Of a stretch of DNA of 64,000 bases, positions 12,047 through 21,158 are shown in pieces. This DNA comes from Glycine soja (Eukaryota > Streptophyta > Magnoliopsida > Fabales > Fabaceae): positions 2,246,718 through 2,310,717 of the forward strand of contig NC_041004.1 of NCBI RefSeq assembly GCF_004193775.1, read 5' to 3'. The position numbers were made by a program, and so were the translations under genes. The notes beneath the pieces were generated by a model. It did no database searches and was not told where the DNA came from. It saw only the letters and a list, made by a program, of their open reading frames with translations. The number at the start of each line of letters is the position of its first letter. Within the stretch, counting starts at the first letter, position 1.

Positions 12047-13206
12047 CCTTTTAGAGACTTCTTATTCTAAACAAAATTAATGCAAAATATGTACTAGCAT
12101 GAAGGTAAAATAAATCTGTGAACATTTTTTTAAGTAATCTGTGAACATTGTTACATAAACGTAAAATTAGAAATTTTAAAGTTTCATCTTTTTCCAAGCA
12201 AATAGTCAGATGGAGAGAGATAATCAGATAAATATAAAATATTCACATAATTTATGATGTTCTAACTCAAATATTGTGAGGATATCATTAAAAAAAAAAA
12301 AAACAAGTGGTTAATCTTTTCTGCATTGAGTTGAGGCCATTGCTCACTTCACACATAACTGATCTCAGATGTTAAAAGATACTTTGTTCATGTAAACATG
12401 AAGCAGCTTTCGAGGGGGAAAAAAAAGAAGAAAGGAAGAGCTTCTCAAATAGAAGCATAGCTACAACTCATTTTGCTCTATCACTTTTTTAAACAATAAA
12501 ATGAAATTTTTGTTCCAATTTTTTTTTTCCAACCAATCTTATTTTATTATATTTCAATCCATTTTATTTTATTATTTAACCTTCAAATTCTTTTACTGTG
12601 GCGACAGATTTCACGATTGGGAAGCCTGTGCACAACAGCTCCCCTTTTTAATCTGCCCCGTCTAATTATTTTAGTATATATCCAATGATAAAAAAAAAAA
12701 GAATAAAACTAACTTTTAACCAATAAAAAATTGATCCATGGGTGAACCACCTATTTAGGTAGACTTTGCCTTCAAAATAAGGATAACGTGAGAATTAAAA
12801 AAAGTTACAACTCATTTTCCTTTATCACTTTTTCAAACAATGAAATAAAATTTTTGTTCCATCATTTTGTTTTATTCCCATCCATCTTATTTTATTATAT
12901 TTCAATCCATTTTATTTTATTCTTTACCACTAATTTAAATATAACCTAAGTGTCTGAGTTAAGACGTGGAGGGTGAATAAATGCATAGCTTCTAAGAGGT
13001 ATGGATGTTCATGAAAAAAAAAAATACTAGTGTATTCTAAAATAGAGTTGGAGGATTAACGTAAATTATTTCAACTATAGTAATGTCCTCGCTTATCGTT
13101 GCTGCTATGTTGTACAGTAACTACATTATTTATCCAAGATGAAGATAACATATTATATTAGTAAAAATACTAAATAATAAAAAGGTATGGTCTCCTTATA
13201 AAAAAT

Positions 13207-13280
13207 GGTTTCGTGGTGTAGTTGGTTATCACGTCAGTCTAACACACTGAAGGTCTCCGGTTCAAGTCCGGGCGAAGCCA
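13207..13280 (+). tRNA. tRNA-Val (anticodon AAC), second copy
   Basis: It is 74 nt and identical to the copy at 11957 except that the T loop reads TTCAAGTCC instead of TTCGAGTCC. This keeps a purine at position 57 and still fits the B-box consensus. All stems pair and the anticodon is AAC. The CAA triplet upstream of the first copy is replaced by an A run here. T runs follow from about 13290. It is probably functional, although its upstream signal is weaker. Confidence 0.95.
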
Positions 13281-13535
13281 ATATGTTAGTTTTTATATTT
13301 TTCTGTTTTTTTGACTTCTTATTCAAACAAAATATGTGCCAAATATTTACTGGCATAATTGTTACATAAACCTAATTTATAATTTTAACATTTCATCTTT
13401 TTCCAAACAATGATTAAAAAAAAATACGTGGTTAATCTTTTCTTCATTGAGCTGAGACCATTGCGCTCACTTCACACATAACTGATCTCAAATGTTACAA
13501 GTTACTTTGTTCATGTAAACATGAAGCAGCTTTGG

Positions 13536-13695
13536 AAAGAAAGAGCTACTATACTCATTCAAGGTGTCACAGCTACTAGGATTCTTCTCATTATTACATT
13601 GTACGAATATGGTGCACTTGCAGGTACTAACATGAAAAAAATTGTATTTTGGAATTGCACAATATTGTGCTTTCTGTATGTTGGTTGTGGCTGAA
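13536..13695 (-). pseudogene. fragment of GRF last exon
   Basis: On the minus strand this matches the 3' end of the GRF coding sequence at 27247-27420. Shared pieces include TATACTCATTCAAGGTGTCA, TTCTCATTATTACATTGTA, GGAATTGCACAATATTGTGC and CTTTCTGTATGTTGGTTGTG. Indels destroy the frame. The WRC-coding part is deleted, and what follows aligns with intron 2 of the parent. It is a duplication remnant, not a gene. Confidence 0.75.
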
Positions 13696-14715
13696 TAAGC
13701 ATGGGAAGGATTTAGGTTTTTCCACTAGCTACAATCACCGTTTTTGTCAAGGATAAACTGTTTTTTTTTCTTTTTTATATATATTTTAAGATAAATATCA
13801 ACTTTGTACTCGATAAGCAAACATTGCCTCCTCTGAGACAATATGAACTCAGGGAAAACTGTTTAGGGATAAATATCAATATCTATGTTAATAATATATG
13901 TAAATGCAATCACTCACGTGTTGCTTATTCTGTCTACTTTTATGCAGCTGATGTAGTTTCTTAATTTCTGCAAACATTACACACCCTTAATTACTCTTAC
14001 AAATGGAATGTTAATATCCGCAAATCTCTCAATGTGTCTTTTGAATAACTCTACTCAAGAACTTATGTTTGGCTTGCATCTCCTCCCAATCAAACCAGAG
14101 AAATTAGCATCTATTGACTTGAATCTTAAAATGATCAAGACAGATATTCTCATATAGTATAGCAAAATGCCAAGGGTGAACACCGAAAACAAGGGTGCAT
14201 TCTTGTGTGGGGAAGAAAAGAGAGAGAAGAAAGAAAGGAAGAGAAACTAAAGGAGGGGATAGGGTGGGTAGGAAAGGAAAGAGAGAGAAAAAAAAAAAAA
14301 AAACTAAAGGAGCCAAAGGGGGAAGGAAATAGAGAAAAAAAAGAAGTTTAAATTATATTGAGAAATAAATATTTTAATTATTAATAAATTTTGTATTTTT
14401 GTTATAAATTTTTTAAAAATAAAAAATATAACTAATTATTTTTAGTTATTTTAAAATAAATTATAAATAAATATTAGAATGTGGAAGAGTAGACCTGGTA
14501 TTGGAGTAAAAAAGTTAAAAATATCTTAAAAGTGATATAAGACACTGATATAAGAGAGGATTTTAAAATAAAACTAATTAAGATCTCGAAATGAAATTAG
14601 ATGCCTTAAACCATATCAATGACATGTGACATTCTGAAATTTGAAGTAGGCCCCCACAGAATAAGCATGACAGCAAACAAGACAGAACATACTTGGTATG
14701 ATGCTATTGATTCTC

Positions 14716-14793
14716 GGGAGATGCTAGGTGCACCCAGCAATATTGCTGGTGCACCCAACAACTTTTATGAATGGACAATTTTGCCCTTTAATA
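14716..14793 (+). repeat. left terminal inverted repeat of the 11 kb MULE
   Basis: It begins GGGAGATGCTAGGTGCACCC, continues through an internal palindrome (CAGCAATATTGCTG), and ends near CAATTTTGCCCTTTAATA. It pairs with 25661-25731 and closely matches the ends of the MITE at 53038-53495. Confidence 0.85.
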
Positions 14794-15060
14794 AAAAATT
14801 ATAAAAAGCCCCCCCCTCTCCGGAAGAAACTTTTCTGCTGCTGCTCATTCCTTCCGCGAAGCTTGTTCTCCCTTCTCCGCGAACTGCTTCTTCTTCTCCG
14901 GCAAGGCAAGCGCGAACCTCGTCTTCTTCTTCTCCGCGAACGAGGTTAGTCTCCCTAACTCCCCTTTGCTTGTATCATACAACATTGTTATAGCTTGTAG
15001 CAGTGGAACCTTAGGATAGTTACCTTAGGATAGTAACCTTAGGGTAGAAGACGAGAGGAG
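14794..15060 (+). other. subterminal region of the MULE, possible promoter
   Basis: This is a relatively GC-rich, CT-rich stretch (TTCTTCTTCTCCGCGAACG and similar) next to the left TIR. MULE TIRs often carry outward or inward promoters. Here it could drive the PMD gene on the plus strand, with GAACGAGGTTAGT near 14937 resembling a splice donor. This is inference. Confidence 0.3.
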
Positions 15061-15084
15061 AGGACGCCGAAAAAAATGGGGAAA

Positions 15085-15390
15085 GGAGGCTGACGGCGGA
15101 GACTTCCGGAAGACCCGTTAGGGGTTCTTCCGGAAGTTCCGGAAGAACATTTTCCGGAAAGTTTTCGGAAGAAGGGTTCTTCCGGAAGTAACCAAACGTC
15201 TTCCGGAAGAACACTTCTTCCGGAAGACTCCCGGAAAAACCTCTTCCGGGAACTTTCCGGAAGAAGTGGTTCATCCGGAAGAATTCCGGAAGACGCGCAC
15301 TTCCGGAAGAACTTTCAAATTTCCGGAAGACCTTTCCGGAAGAACCCCTTCTTCCGGAATGTTTCCGGAAGAACCACTTCTTCCGGAAAT
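15085..15390. repeat. CTTCCGGAAG palindrome array, left
   Basis: There are about 20 close copies of TTCCGGAAG or its variants in 300 bases, each an 8-10 bp palindrome, separated by short variable spacers. Comparable arrays lie near the right end of the same element. Confidence 0.85.
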
Positions 15391-15599
15391 GGTTTTTTTT
15401 TTTTGTGTTTTTTTTTAAAAAAATTTTTAAACAGAAATTGTTTTGTTTTTTTTTTAAATGAATTATTTTATTTATTTTGGTTATTTTGTTTTTTAGATTT
15501 TATGAAAAATGAAGTTTGGGTTTTTGATGTCATATTTTTTTTATAATTTAAATTGTGTATTTTTACTAAATATTAATTTGTAAATTAATTTTTTTTATA

Positions 15600-16300
15600 A
15601 AAGTAGTTGTGTTTGTTTTTGTTTATTGTTTATTTTTTTAAATTAGTGTTTTTTCTTTAAAAATGAAGTTGTCTATTTTTATAATTAAAGTTGTGTGTTT
15701 TGGAAGTTTTATAAAAATACTAATTTTTTATAATTAATTAGTTTATTTTATTATAAATGAAGTATTTTATTTACTAAAAAAATTGTGGATGTTTACTAAA
15801 TAATTTTTTTTTACATTAGTTGTTTAATTTTTTTTAAAAATTAAGTTGTGGATGTTTAGTAATGAATTATTTTTATATTAGTTGTGTTTTGTTTTTATAA
15901 ATGAAGTTGTTTATTTATTTTTTTTTAAAAAATTAACTTGTTGATGTTTACTAAGTAATTTAGTTGTGTTTTTTTTTTAGAAATGAAGTTTCTTATTTTT
16001 TTTTTAAATTAAGAGTTGGATGTTTACTAATTAATTTTTTTTACATTAGTTGTGTTTTTTTTTATAAATGAAGTTGTTTATTTTTTTTTAAAAATTAAGT
16101 TGTGGATGTTTAGTAATGAATTATTTTTATATTAGTTGTGTTTTTTTTTTTATAAATGAAGTTGTTTAATTTTTTTTAAAAAAAATTAAGTTGTGCATGT
16201 TTATTAATAATTTTATTTTACATTAGTTGTTTTTTTTTATATAAATGAAGTTGTTTAATTTTTTTTTTAAAATTAGGTCGTGTATGTGTGAAAATAATTT
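15600..16300 (+). repeat. degenerate tandem repeat, ~80-100 bp units
   Basis: The phrases AAATTAAGTTGTGGATGTTTA, then TTACATTAGTTGTGTTTT, then ATAAATGAAGTTGTTTATTT recur in this order about six times with indels (units near 15770, 15840, 15930, 16010, 16090 and 16190). The DNA is extremely T-rich on this strand and non-coding. Confidence 0.7.
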
Positions 16301-16405
16301 GATTTAAGTTAGTCTTATTTGTTTATAAATAAAGTTGATTTTTTATAAAGAAAATTGTGTATATTTTGACCGAAAAAAATACGTGTTCGACATGATTTAC
16401 AGATC

Positions 16406-18414
16406 ATGGCCAGAACACGAGGTTTAGGTCGTGCCATAGGTAGAGTTGTAGGCAGAGATAGAGCTGCTGACGAGGATGCTGGCGATGTTCCCGAGAGGCG
16501 TAGGCCTACTGCCTCAGCCCGTATGCTACGCGTTCATCAGATGACTACGGAGGGACGTGATATGGCTGAGGACGTCGCTGACATGACTGATGATGTCCCT
16601 GAGCAGCCTACGGAGGCACCTGAGATGCATGCGGACGCACAGGGTGCTGATAATGGTGAGGGGTCAGATGGTGATGATGCTGCAGAGGGATTCCCTGGTG
16701 GTCCACGTGACCCGTCAGTGCTCACATCATTTGCCGAGCATGTTGCACATGCCGTGTGGAGTGGACAGGTATTTTAATTTGTTAATTATTTGTCATTGTT
16801 TATTTATTTGTTTATGATTAATTTTTTTTTAATAATTGTATAATTTGTACTTCAAATCAGGAACGTCCTGATTTGAAGTTAGTGTCACATGGGAGGAAGC
16901 TGACACTGATTGGGAGGCCAGTGCCTGAGATTGAAGGCCTGGTGGCTGCCACAGGATTAAGTCCATTGATAGATTGTTCAGTTATTACTGGCGATCCTGG
17001 ACTTATATCCGCATTTGTGGAGAGGTGGCACAGTGAGACTAGCACCTTCCACCTTCCAGTAGGAGAGCTGACGATCACATTGGATGATGTGTCGTCCATT
17101 CTACATTTGCCCATCACTGGCGCCTTGCACAGTTTCCACGCTCTTTCTACGGAGGAGGCCAGATTCTTGCTCACGGAGTTGCTGGAAGTGTCTGCGGAGG
17201 AGGTCAGAGCCGAGACAGCACTCACACGTGGAGCATATGTACGATTAGGATGGGTTCGTGACATTTATGAGACCAGATGTCAGGCCCGGCGGTGGATTGT
17301 CGCAGCTCGCGCTTATTTGCTGCACCTTGTTGGTTGCACTCTTTTTGCTAATAAGAGTGCAACATACGTGCATGTGGTCCACCTTGACGCTTTCCGGGAC
17401 CTCGCTCATAGTGGTGGTTACGCTTAGGGGGTTGCCGCGCTGGTTCATATGTACGACCAGTTAGATGAGGCTTGTAGGACCACCACCCGACAGCTTGCGG
17501 GGTACTTGACGCTATTTCAGGTAAATTTTGTGTTTATTAATATGTTAGGTTCGATTATGATTTAAACATGTTTTTATGTTATGTTAACCTCAATTATTGT
17601 GTAGTGCTGGATCTATGAGCACTTCCCTAGTGTGCATCAGTGCGTGACTGACGATACATATCAGGAGACGTCCCCACGTGCTTCCCGGTGGTTGACGTCG
17701 AAGGCGCACATGAAGGGCATCACAGGAGCACCCTACAGGGCACGTTGTGATGGTTTGACCGTCACAGATGTGTCCTGGTTGCCGTACACGGAGCATCGGG
17801 GTGTTAGGGCGTTTCAGGAGATTTCATCGTTCCAGGGTCAGCTCAGATGGGGTCCTATGATCGTCGCAGTTCGACCGGAGAGGGTGGTACGCCAGTTCGG
17901 TTACATCCAGAGCATCCCTCCGCCGCCTGTTAGTGCACGATTGTCACAGGATCAGATAGATGACAGGTGGATGGAGTTTGCGGATCACTTACTACCTGCA
18001 GGTCAGCCTTGTTTAGTGCCTGGGCAGGTATCTGCGGATTACATTGAGTGATTTTTCCGCATATCTCACCCTTTCATGACACCGACCCAGGCAGCTGACC
18101 AGCAGAGGGATGCACCAGCTGCAGACCCTGAGGACTACATACAGCCGCCCAGCCCCCAGGTTCCAGTGGCATTTGACCCCCCCTCCATATGTGGTAAGAT
18201 TATTTGCGCGTTTAATGTTTTATGAGTTTGACAGGATGATTACGAGGGATATGAGGCGATTGCACAGAGGTTGGAGCGTGTGCTCAACCTTAGGATAGTC
18301 ACTGCAGGCACAGAGTTATATGACATTATGCAGGACTGCCTGACGATCGCGAGAGGGGGACCCAGTGCTGATGGGACGGTCAGGGCTCGTCAGAGACGCC
18401 GCACGGACCATTGA
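16406..18414 (+). pseudogene. plant mobile domain (PMD, MAIN-like) protein carried by the MULE
   Basis: There are four exons: 16406-16768, 16861-17520, 17605-18193 and 18235-18414, with GT-AG introns. Exon 1 encodes an Arg-rich start (MARTRGLGRAIGR) and an acidic linker. Exons 2-3 encode the aminotransferase-like plant mobile domain, with the family hallmarks FHLPVGELTITLDDVSSILH, CWIYEHFPSV and RQFGYIQSIPPPP. Exon 4 encodes LERVLNLRIVTAGTEL and a basic tail RQRRRTDH. Three lesions break it: TAG for Trp at 17425-17427, TGA for Trp at 18049-18051, and a probable extra C in the C7 run at 18177-18183 (one C fewer restores phase with exon 4). Nuclear PMD proteins such as MAIN/MAIL1 act in gene and transposon silencing; what the transposon version does is unknown. 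All other splice phases are intact, so decay is recent. Confidence 0.85.
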
Positions 18415-18599
18415 TCATTGTATTTATTTTGTTGTGTTGTAGTTGACATGAATATTTGTAATTATTACAGTTTTTGTTTAATATAGTTGGCGTGTTTTGC
18501 ACAGTTTATTATTTTATAATATAGTTTGTTATTCCGATTGTTTGTGGTCCTTAAGCGAAGTTTACGGTTGTTTTAAATTTATTTTTAAAAAAAGGGAAC

Positions 18600-18805
18600 C
18601 TAGAATCATGAGTTTTGTTTGTAAGAATTACATAAAAAATAAAAGTTTTTAAAATGATTAATAATTCATAAGTGAACCCTTTTTCCATGTTCAAGTACCC
18701 ATGTTTGTAAGAATTACATAAATGAACCCTTTTTCCATGTTTGTAAGAATTACATAAAAAACATAAGTTTTTAGAATCATGAGTTTTGTTTGTAAGAATT
18801 ACATA
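18600..18805 (+). repeat. short GTTTGTAAGAATTACATAAA repeats
   Basis: The 20-mer GTTTGTAAGAATTACATAAA recurs four times between 18616 and 18808, alternating with CCTTTTTCCATGTTCAAGTA. It looks like a degenerate lead-in to the 191-bp satellite that follows. Confidence 0.7.
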
Positions 18806-19766
18806 AATGAATCTTTTTTCCATGTTCAAGTACCCATGTTTGGGATTTTTTTGCGTGGGTGTGTCTGTGCCCTGAGACAATGGAGGGCGGCCATTTCTCA
18901 TGTTTGGACGTCAAAGAATCCAAAAAAAATAGTCCCGTTCCCCAGTTCCGTCAACTAACACGTCAAAACAAAGCCTCAAAATCCAAAAAACTACGAAATG
19001 AACCCTTTTTCCATGTTCAAGTACCCATGTTTGGGATTTTTTTGCGTGGGTGTGTCTGTGCCCTGAGACAATGGAGGGCGGCCATTTCTCATGTTTGGAC
19101 GTCAAAGAATCCAAAAAAAATAGTCCCGTTCCATGGTTCCGTCAACTAACACGTCAAAACAAAACCTCAAAATCCAAAAAAATAGGAAATGAACCCTTTT
19201 TCCATGTTCAAGTACCCATGTTTGGGATTTTTTTGCGTGGGTGTGTATGTGCCCTGAGACAATGGAGGGCGGCCATTTCTCATGTTTGGACGTCAAAGAA
19301 TCCAAAAAAAATAGTCCCGTTCCATGGTTCCATCAACTAACACGTCAAAACAAAGCCTCAAAATCCAAAAAAATAGGAAATGAACCATTTTTCCATGTTC
19401 AAGTACCCATGTTTGGGATTTTTTTGCGTGGGTGTGTCTGTGCCCTGAGACAATGGAGGGTGGCCATTTCTCATGTTTGGACGTCAAAGAATCCAAAAAA
19501 AATAGTCCCGTTCAATGGTTCCGTCAACTAACACGTCAAAACAAAGCCTCAAAATCCAAAAAAATAGGAAATGAACCCTTTTTCCATGTTCAAGTACCCA
19601 TGTTTGGAATTTTTTTGCGTGGGTGTGCCTGTGCCCTGAGACAATGGAGGGCGGCCATTTCTCATGTTTGGACGTCAAAGAATCCAAAAAAAATAGTCCC
19701 GTTCCCCAGTTCCGTCAACTAACACGTCAAAACAAAGTCTCAAAATCCAAAAAACTACGAAATGAA
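18806..19766 (+). repeat. 191-bp satellite, five units
   Basis: Five head-to-tail units start near 18806, 18997, 19188, 19379 and 19570, with a period of 191-192 bp. They are nearly identical (for example GTCT/GTAT/GCCT variants after GGGTGT). Each contains TTTTTGCGTGGGTGTG, GGAGGGCGGCCATTTCTCAT and CCGTCAACTAACACGTCAAA. The open frames that it creates on both strands repeat every 191 bases and are not genes. It lies between the convergent 3' ends of the PMD gene and the PB1-like gene. Confidence 0.95.
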
Positions 19767-19889
19767 CCCTTTTAACAATTAAATTTTTGGACCACTGAAA
19801 CAACGCATTCAACTTTATTATGGGAATTAAACACGCCGTAAACATATAAAGGTTACATCAACAAAAAAACAAAAAATTAAACATGACAT

Positions 19890-20711
19890 TCAGTTGTTTA
19901 GCGACGTCCCACTGACCTCGTCTTCAACATATTTAGTAAAGACAGCTAAAATTTCTATTGGTCCATATTTTTTCCAGTAGTTAGATTGTACTAACACCTT
20001 CAGCAGTTCTTCGTTGGTGATTAGCTCATTTATTTCATATTTTATAACCGTATCTGAATACTCAAACCGAGCTGGTTGGCGGAAAAACAATCGTCTTACC
20101 GTTTGTGATTCGTGAATTCCAAGAGGGGGGATCCCTTTAGGTGCAACTTGCTTGATTAAATTCTTCAGTTCATCGAGGGTACATGTTGAAGGAATTTGAA
20201 ATTTCTTAGGATTTTTTCCTGTGAACGCGCAACCAACAAATTTGTTCTGCGGTGGCATGTTCCATTTGCCGTTGTAATACAGCATCGCGTCATGAATACG
20301 AGGCATAGTGCGTTCAAGTAAGTTTATTATTCCATCTGGTGTTCTTCCAACGGTGCATAATAAGTCAATCGGACCAACACAAGAAAATTGATCATTACAC
20401 ATTAACATTGTGTTGACATCGTCATCATTTATCAATTTGATACACTCAAAGCGAATTTGGTTACATGTATCGGTGAATGGCTTCCGGTAGTGAATTTCAT
20501 CCAAAAATTGTTTGTCGGATAGCTGAAGGGTATTGTGTATTCTGGTTTTTAGGCTTGCAAAATCACACCTATTTGGTACTCGAATGGGCACCGGAGTTGA
20601 AGTTTGGAAGTAAACCCCAGTATCATTGTGAATAATCGATCCATTTGGATAAATGAAAGCCAACCTTGAGTTGACAATCGTCTGACTGCTAGTTTCTCCT
20701 AGAAATGCCAT
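19890..20711 (-). CDS. PB1-like domain protein associated with MULEs
   Basis: This is a single-exon 273-aa frame starting MAFLGETSSQTIVNSRLAFI at the first ATG (20711), about 40 bases after the expected start point of a TATA box. Two related halves are visible: VPNRCDFASLKTRIHNTLQL-SDKQFLDEIHYRKPF at about residues 43-85, and IPSTCTLDELKNLIKQVAPK with RRLFFRQP later. Each is followed by an IRFECIKLINDDDVNTML-type segment, so the protein appears to hold two PB1-like/ubiquitin-fold units. Such proteins, or domains with SEDMSLDALR-like blocks, accompany legume MULE genes; no biochemical role is known to me. It is the only undamaged gene of the element. It converges on the satellite and follows the transposase gene on the same strand. 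Confidence 0.75.
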   Translation of the reverse strand: MAFLGETSSQTIVNSRLAFIYPNGSIIHNDTGVYFQTSTPVPIRVPNRCDFASLKTRIHNTLQLSDKQFLDEIHYRKPFTDTCNQIRFECIKLINDDDVNTMLMCNDQFSCVGPIDLLCTVGRTPDGIINLLERTMPRIHDAMLYYNGKWNMPPQNKFVGCAFTGKNPKKFQIPSTCTLDELKNLIKQVAPKGIPPLGIHESQTVRRLFFRQPARFEYSDTVIKYEINELITNEELLKVLVQSNYWKKYGPIEILAVFTKYVEDEVSGTSLNN

Positions 20712-20778
20712 AGTTTGTGTATCAGTTGGGAGATTATTTGAAAGCAAGATAATGTGTGATTTAGTAGCCTAGTCTGCC

Positions 20779-20788
20779 ATATATATAG
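20779..20788 (-). promoter_or_regulatory. TATA box for the PB1-like gene
   Basis: The minus strand reads CTATATATAT about 70 bases before the ATG at 20711, which places a transcription start near 20750. Confidence 0.5.
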
Positions 20789-20842
20789 ATGGTTGTGACC
20801 GAGCCTTTGTTTAACTTTGTTTACAAAAAAATAGACACGCGT

Positions 20843-20960
20843 AAATGTGTAGTCAAGTCAGCCAATGTGTTGTCGCTAATGTGTAGTCAAGTCAACCAAT
20901 GTGTTGTTGAGCGACTGCTAGTTTCAAAATGTGTACTGAAGTCAACCAATGTGTTGTCAC
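20843..20960 (+). repeat. three-copy AATGTGTAGTCAAGTCA repeat
   Basis: The sequence AATGTGTAGTCAAGTCA followed by ACCAATGTGTTGT occurs at 20843, 20878 and 20928 with small changes. It lies in the promoter region shared by the PB1-like gene and the end of the transposase gene. Confidence 0.65.
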
Positions 20961-21158
20961 GCTCAAACTGTAACACGCATGCATGTCATTATGTGTTGTC
21001 AATTATGACAATGATGTATGCTGTACGCGTAAATGATTTTTGTTGGACCAACAATTTCCTTGCTTAACCAAACGAGTAGTTGATAATATTAATTGGTTAG
21101 TGACGAGTTACAACGAATTATATCGCATAATGAATACAAATAAATAAACAATGAATGT

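Larger units (their letters stand above)
11130..12475 (+). repeat. segmental duplication, copy 1 (tRNA-Val segment)
   Basis: This segment recurs at 12775-14715 and partly at 26957-27280. Shared landmarks in order are GGATAATGTGAGAATTAAAA, a TTATTTTATTATATTTCAAT block, GTATGGATGTTCAT, CTCGCTTATCGTTG, the tRNA-Val gene, then GTGGTTAATCTTTTCT and TGTTCATGTAAACATGA. Copy 1 ends with GAGCTTCTCAAATAGAAGCA, which corresponds to the stop-codon region of the GRF gene at 27247. It alone carries the MITE at 11388-11753. Confidence 0.8.
12775..14715 (+). repeat. segmental duplication, copy 2 (tRNA-Val plus GRF 3' end), left part
   Basis: This copy matches copy 1 and then continues further into GRF-locus sequence: the last-exon region (about 13536-13695), intron 2 from about 28046 of the parent, GTAAATGCAATCA, GCTGATGTAGTTTCT, and ACAGCAAACAAGACAGAACA (near 14670). 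About 630 bases of the parent (27420-28046), including the second WRC domain, are missing. A purine-rich tract at 14215-14345 has no counterpart in the parent. The copy is interrupted at 14716 by the 11 kb MULE and resumes at 25732. Confidence 0.8.

Noticed and set aside
18859..19722. Series of ~96-aa (+) and 67-aa (-) open frames
   Set aside because: They repeat every 191 bases because the satellite unit has no stop in those frames; there is no family signature or codon logic.
18806..19766. CRISPR-like array
   Set aside because: Units are contiguous 191-bp repeats without spacers in a plant genome.
19890..20747. 285-aa version of the PB1-like protein
   Set aside because: It begins with TTG; the first ATG at 20711 gives 273 aa and fits the TATA position.
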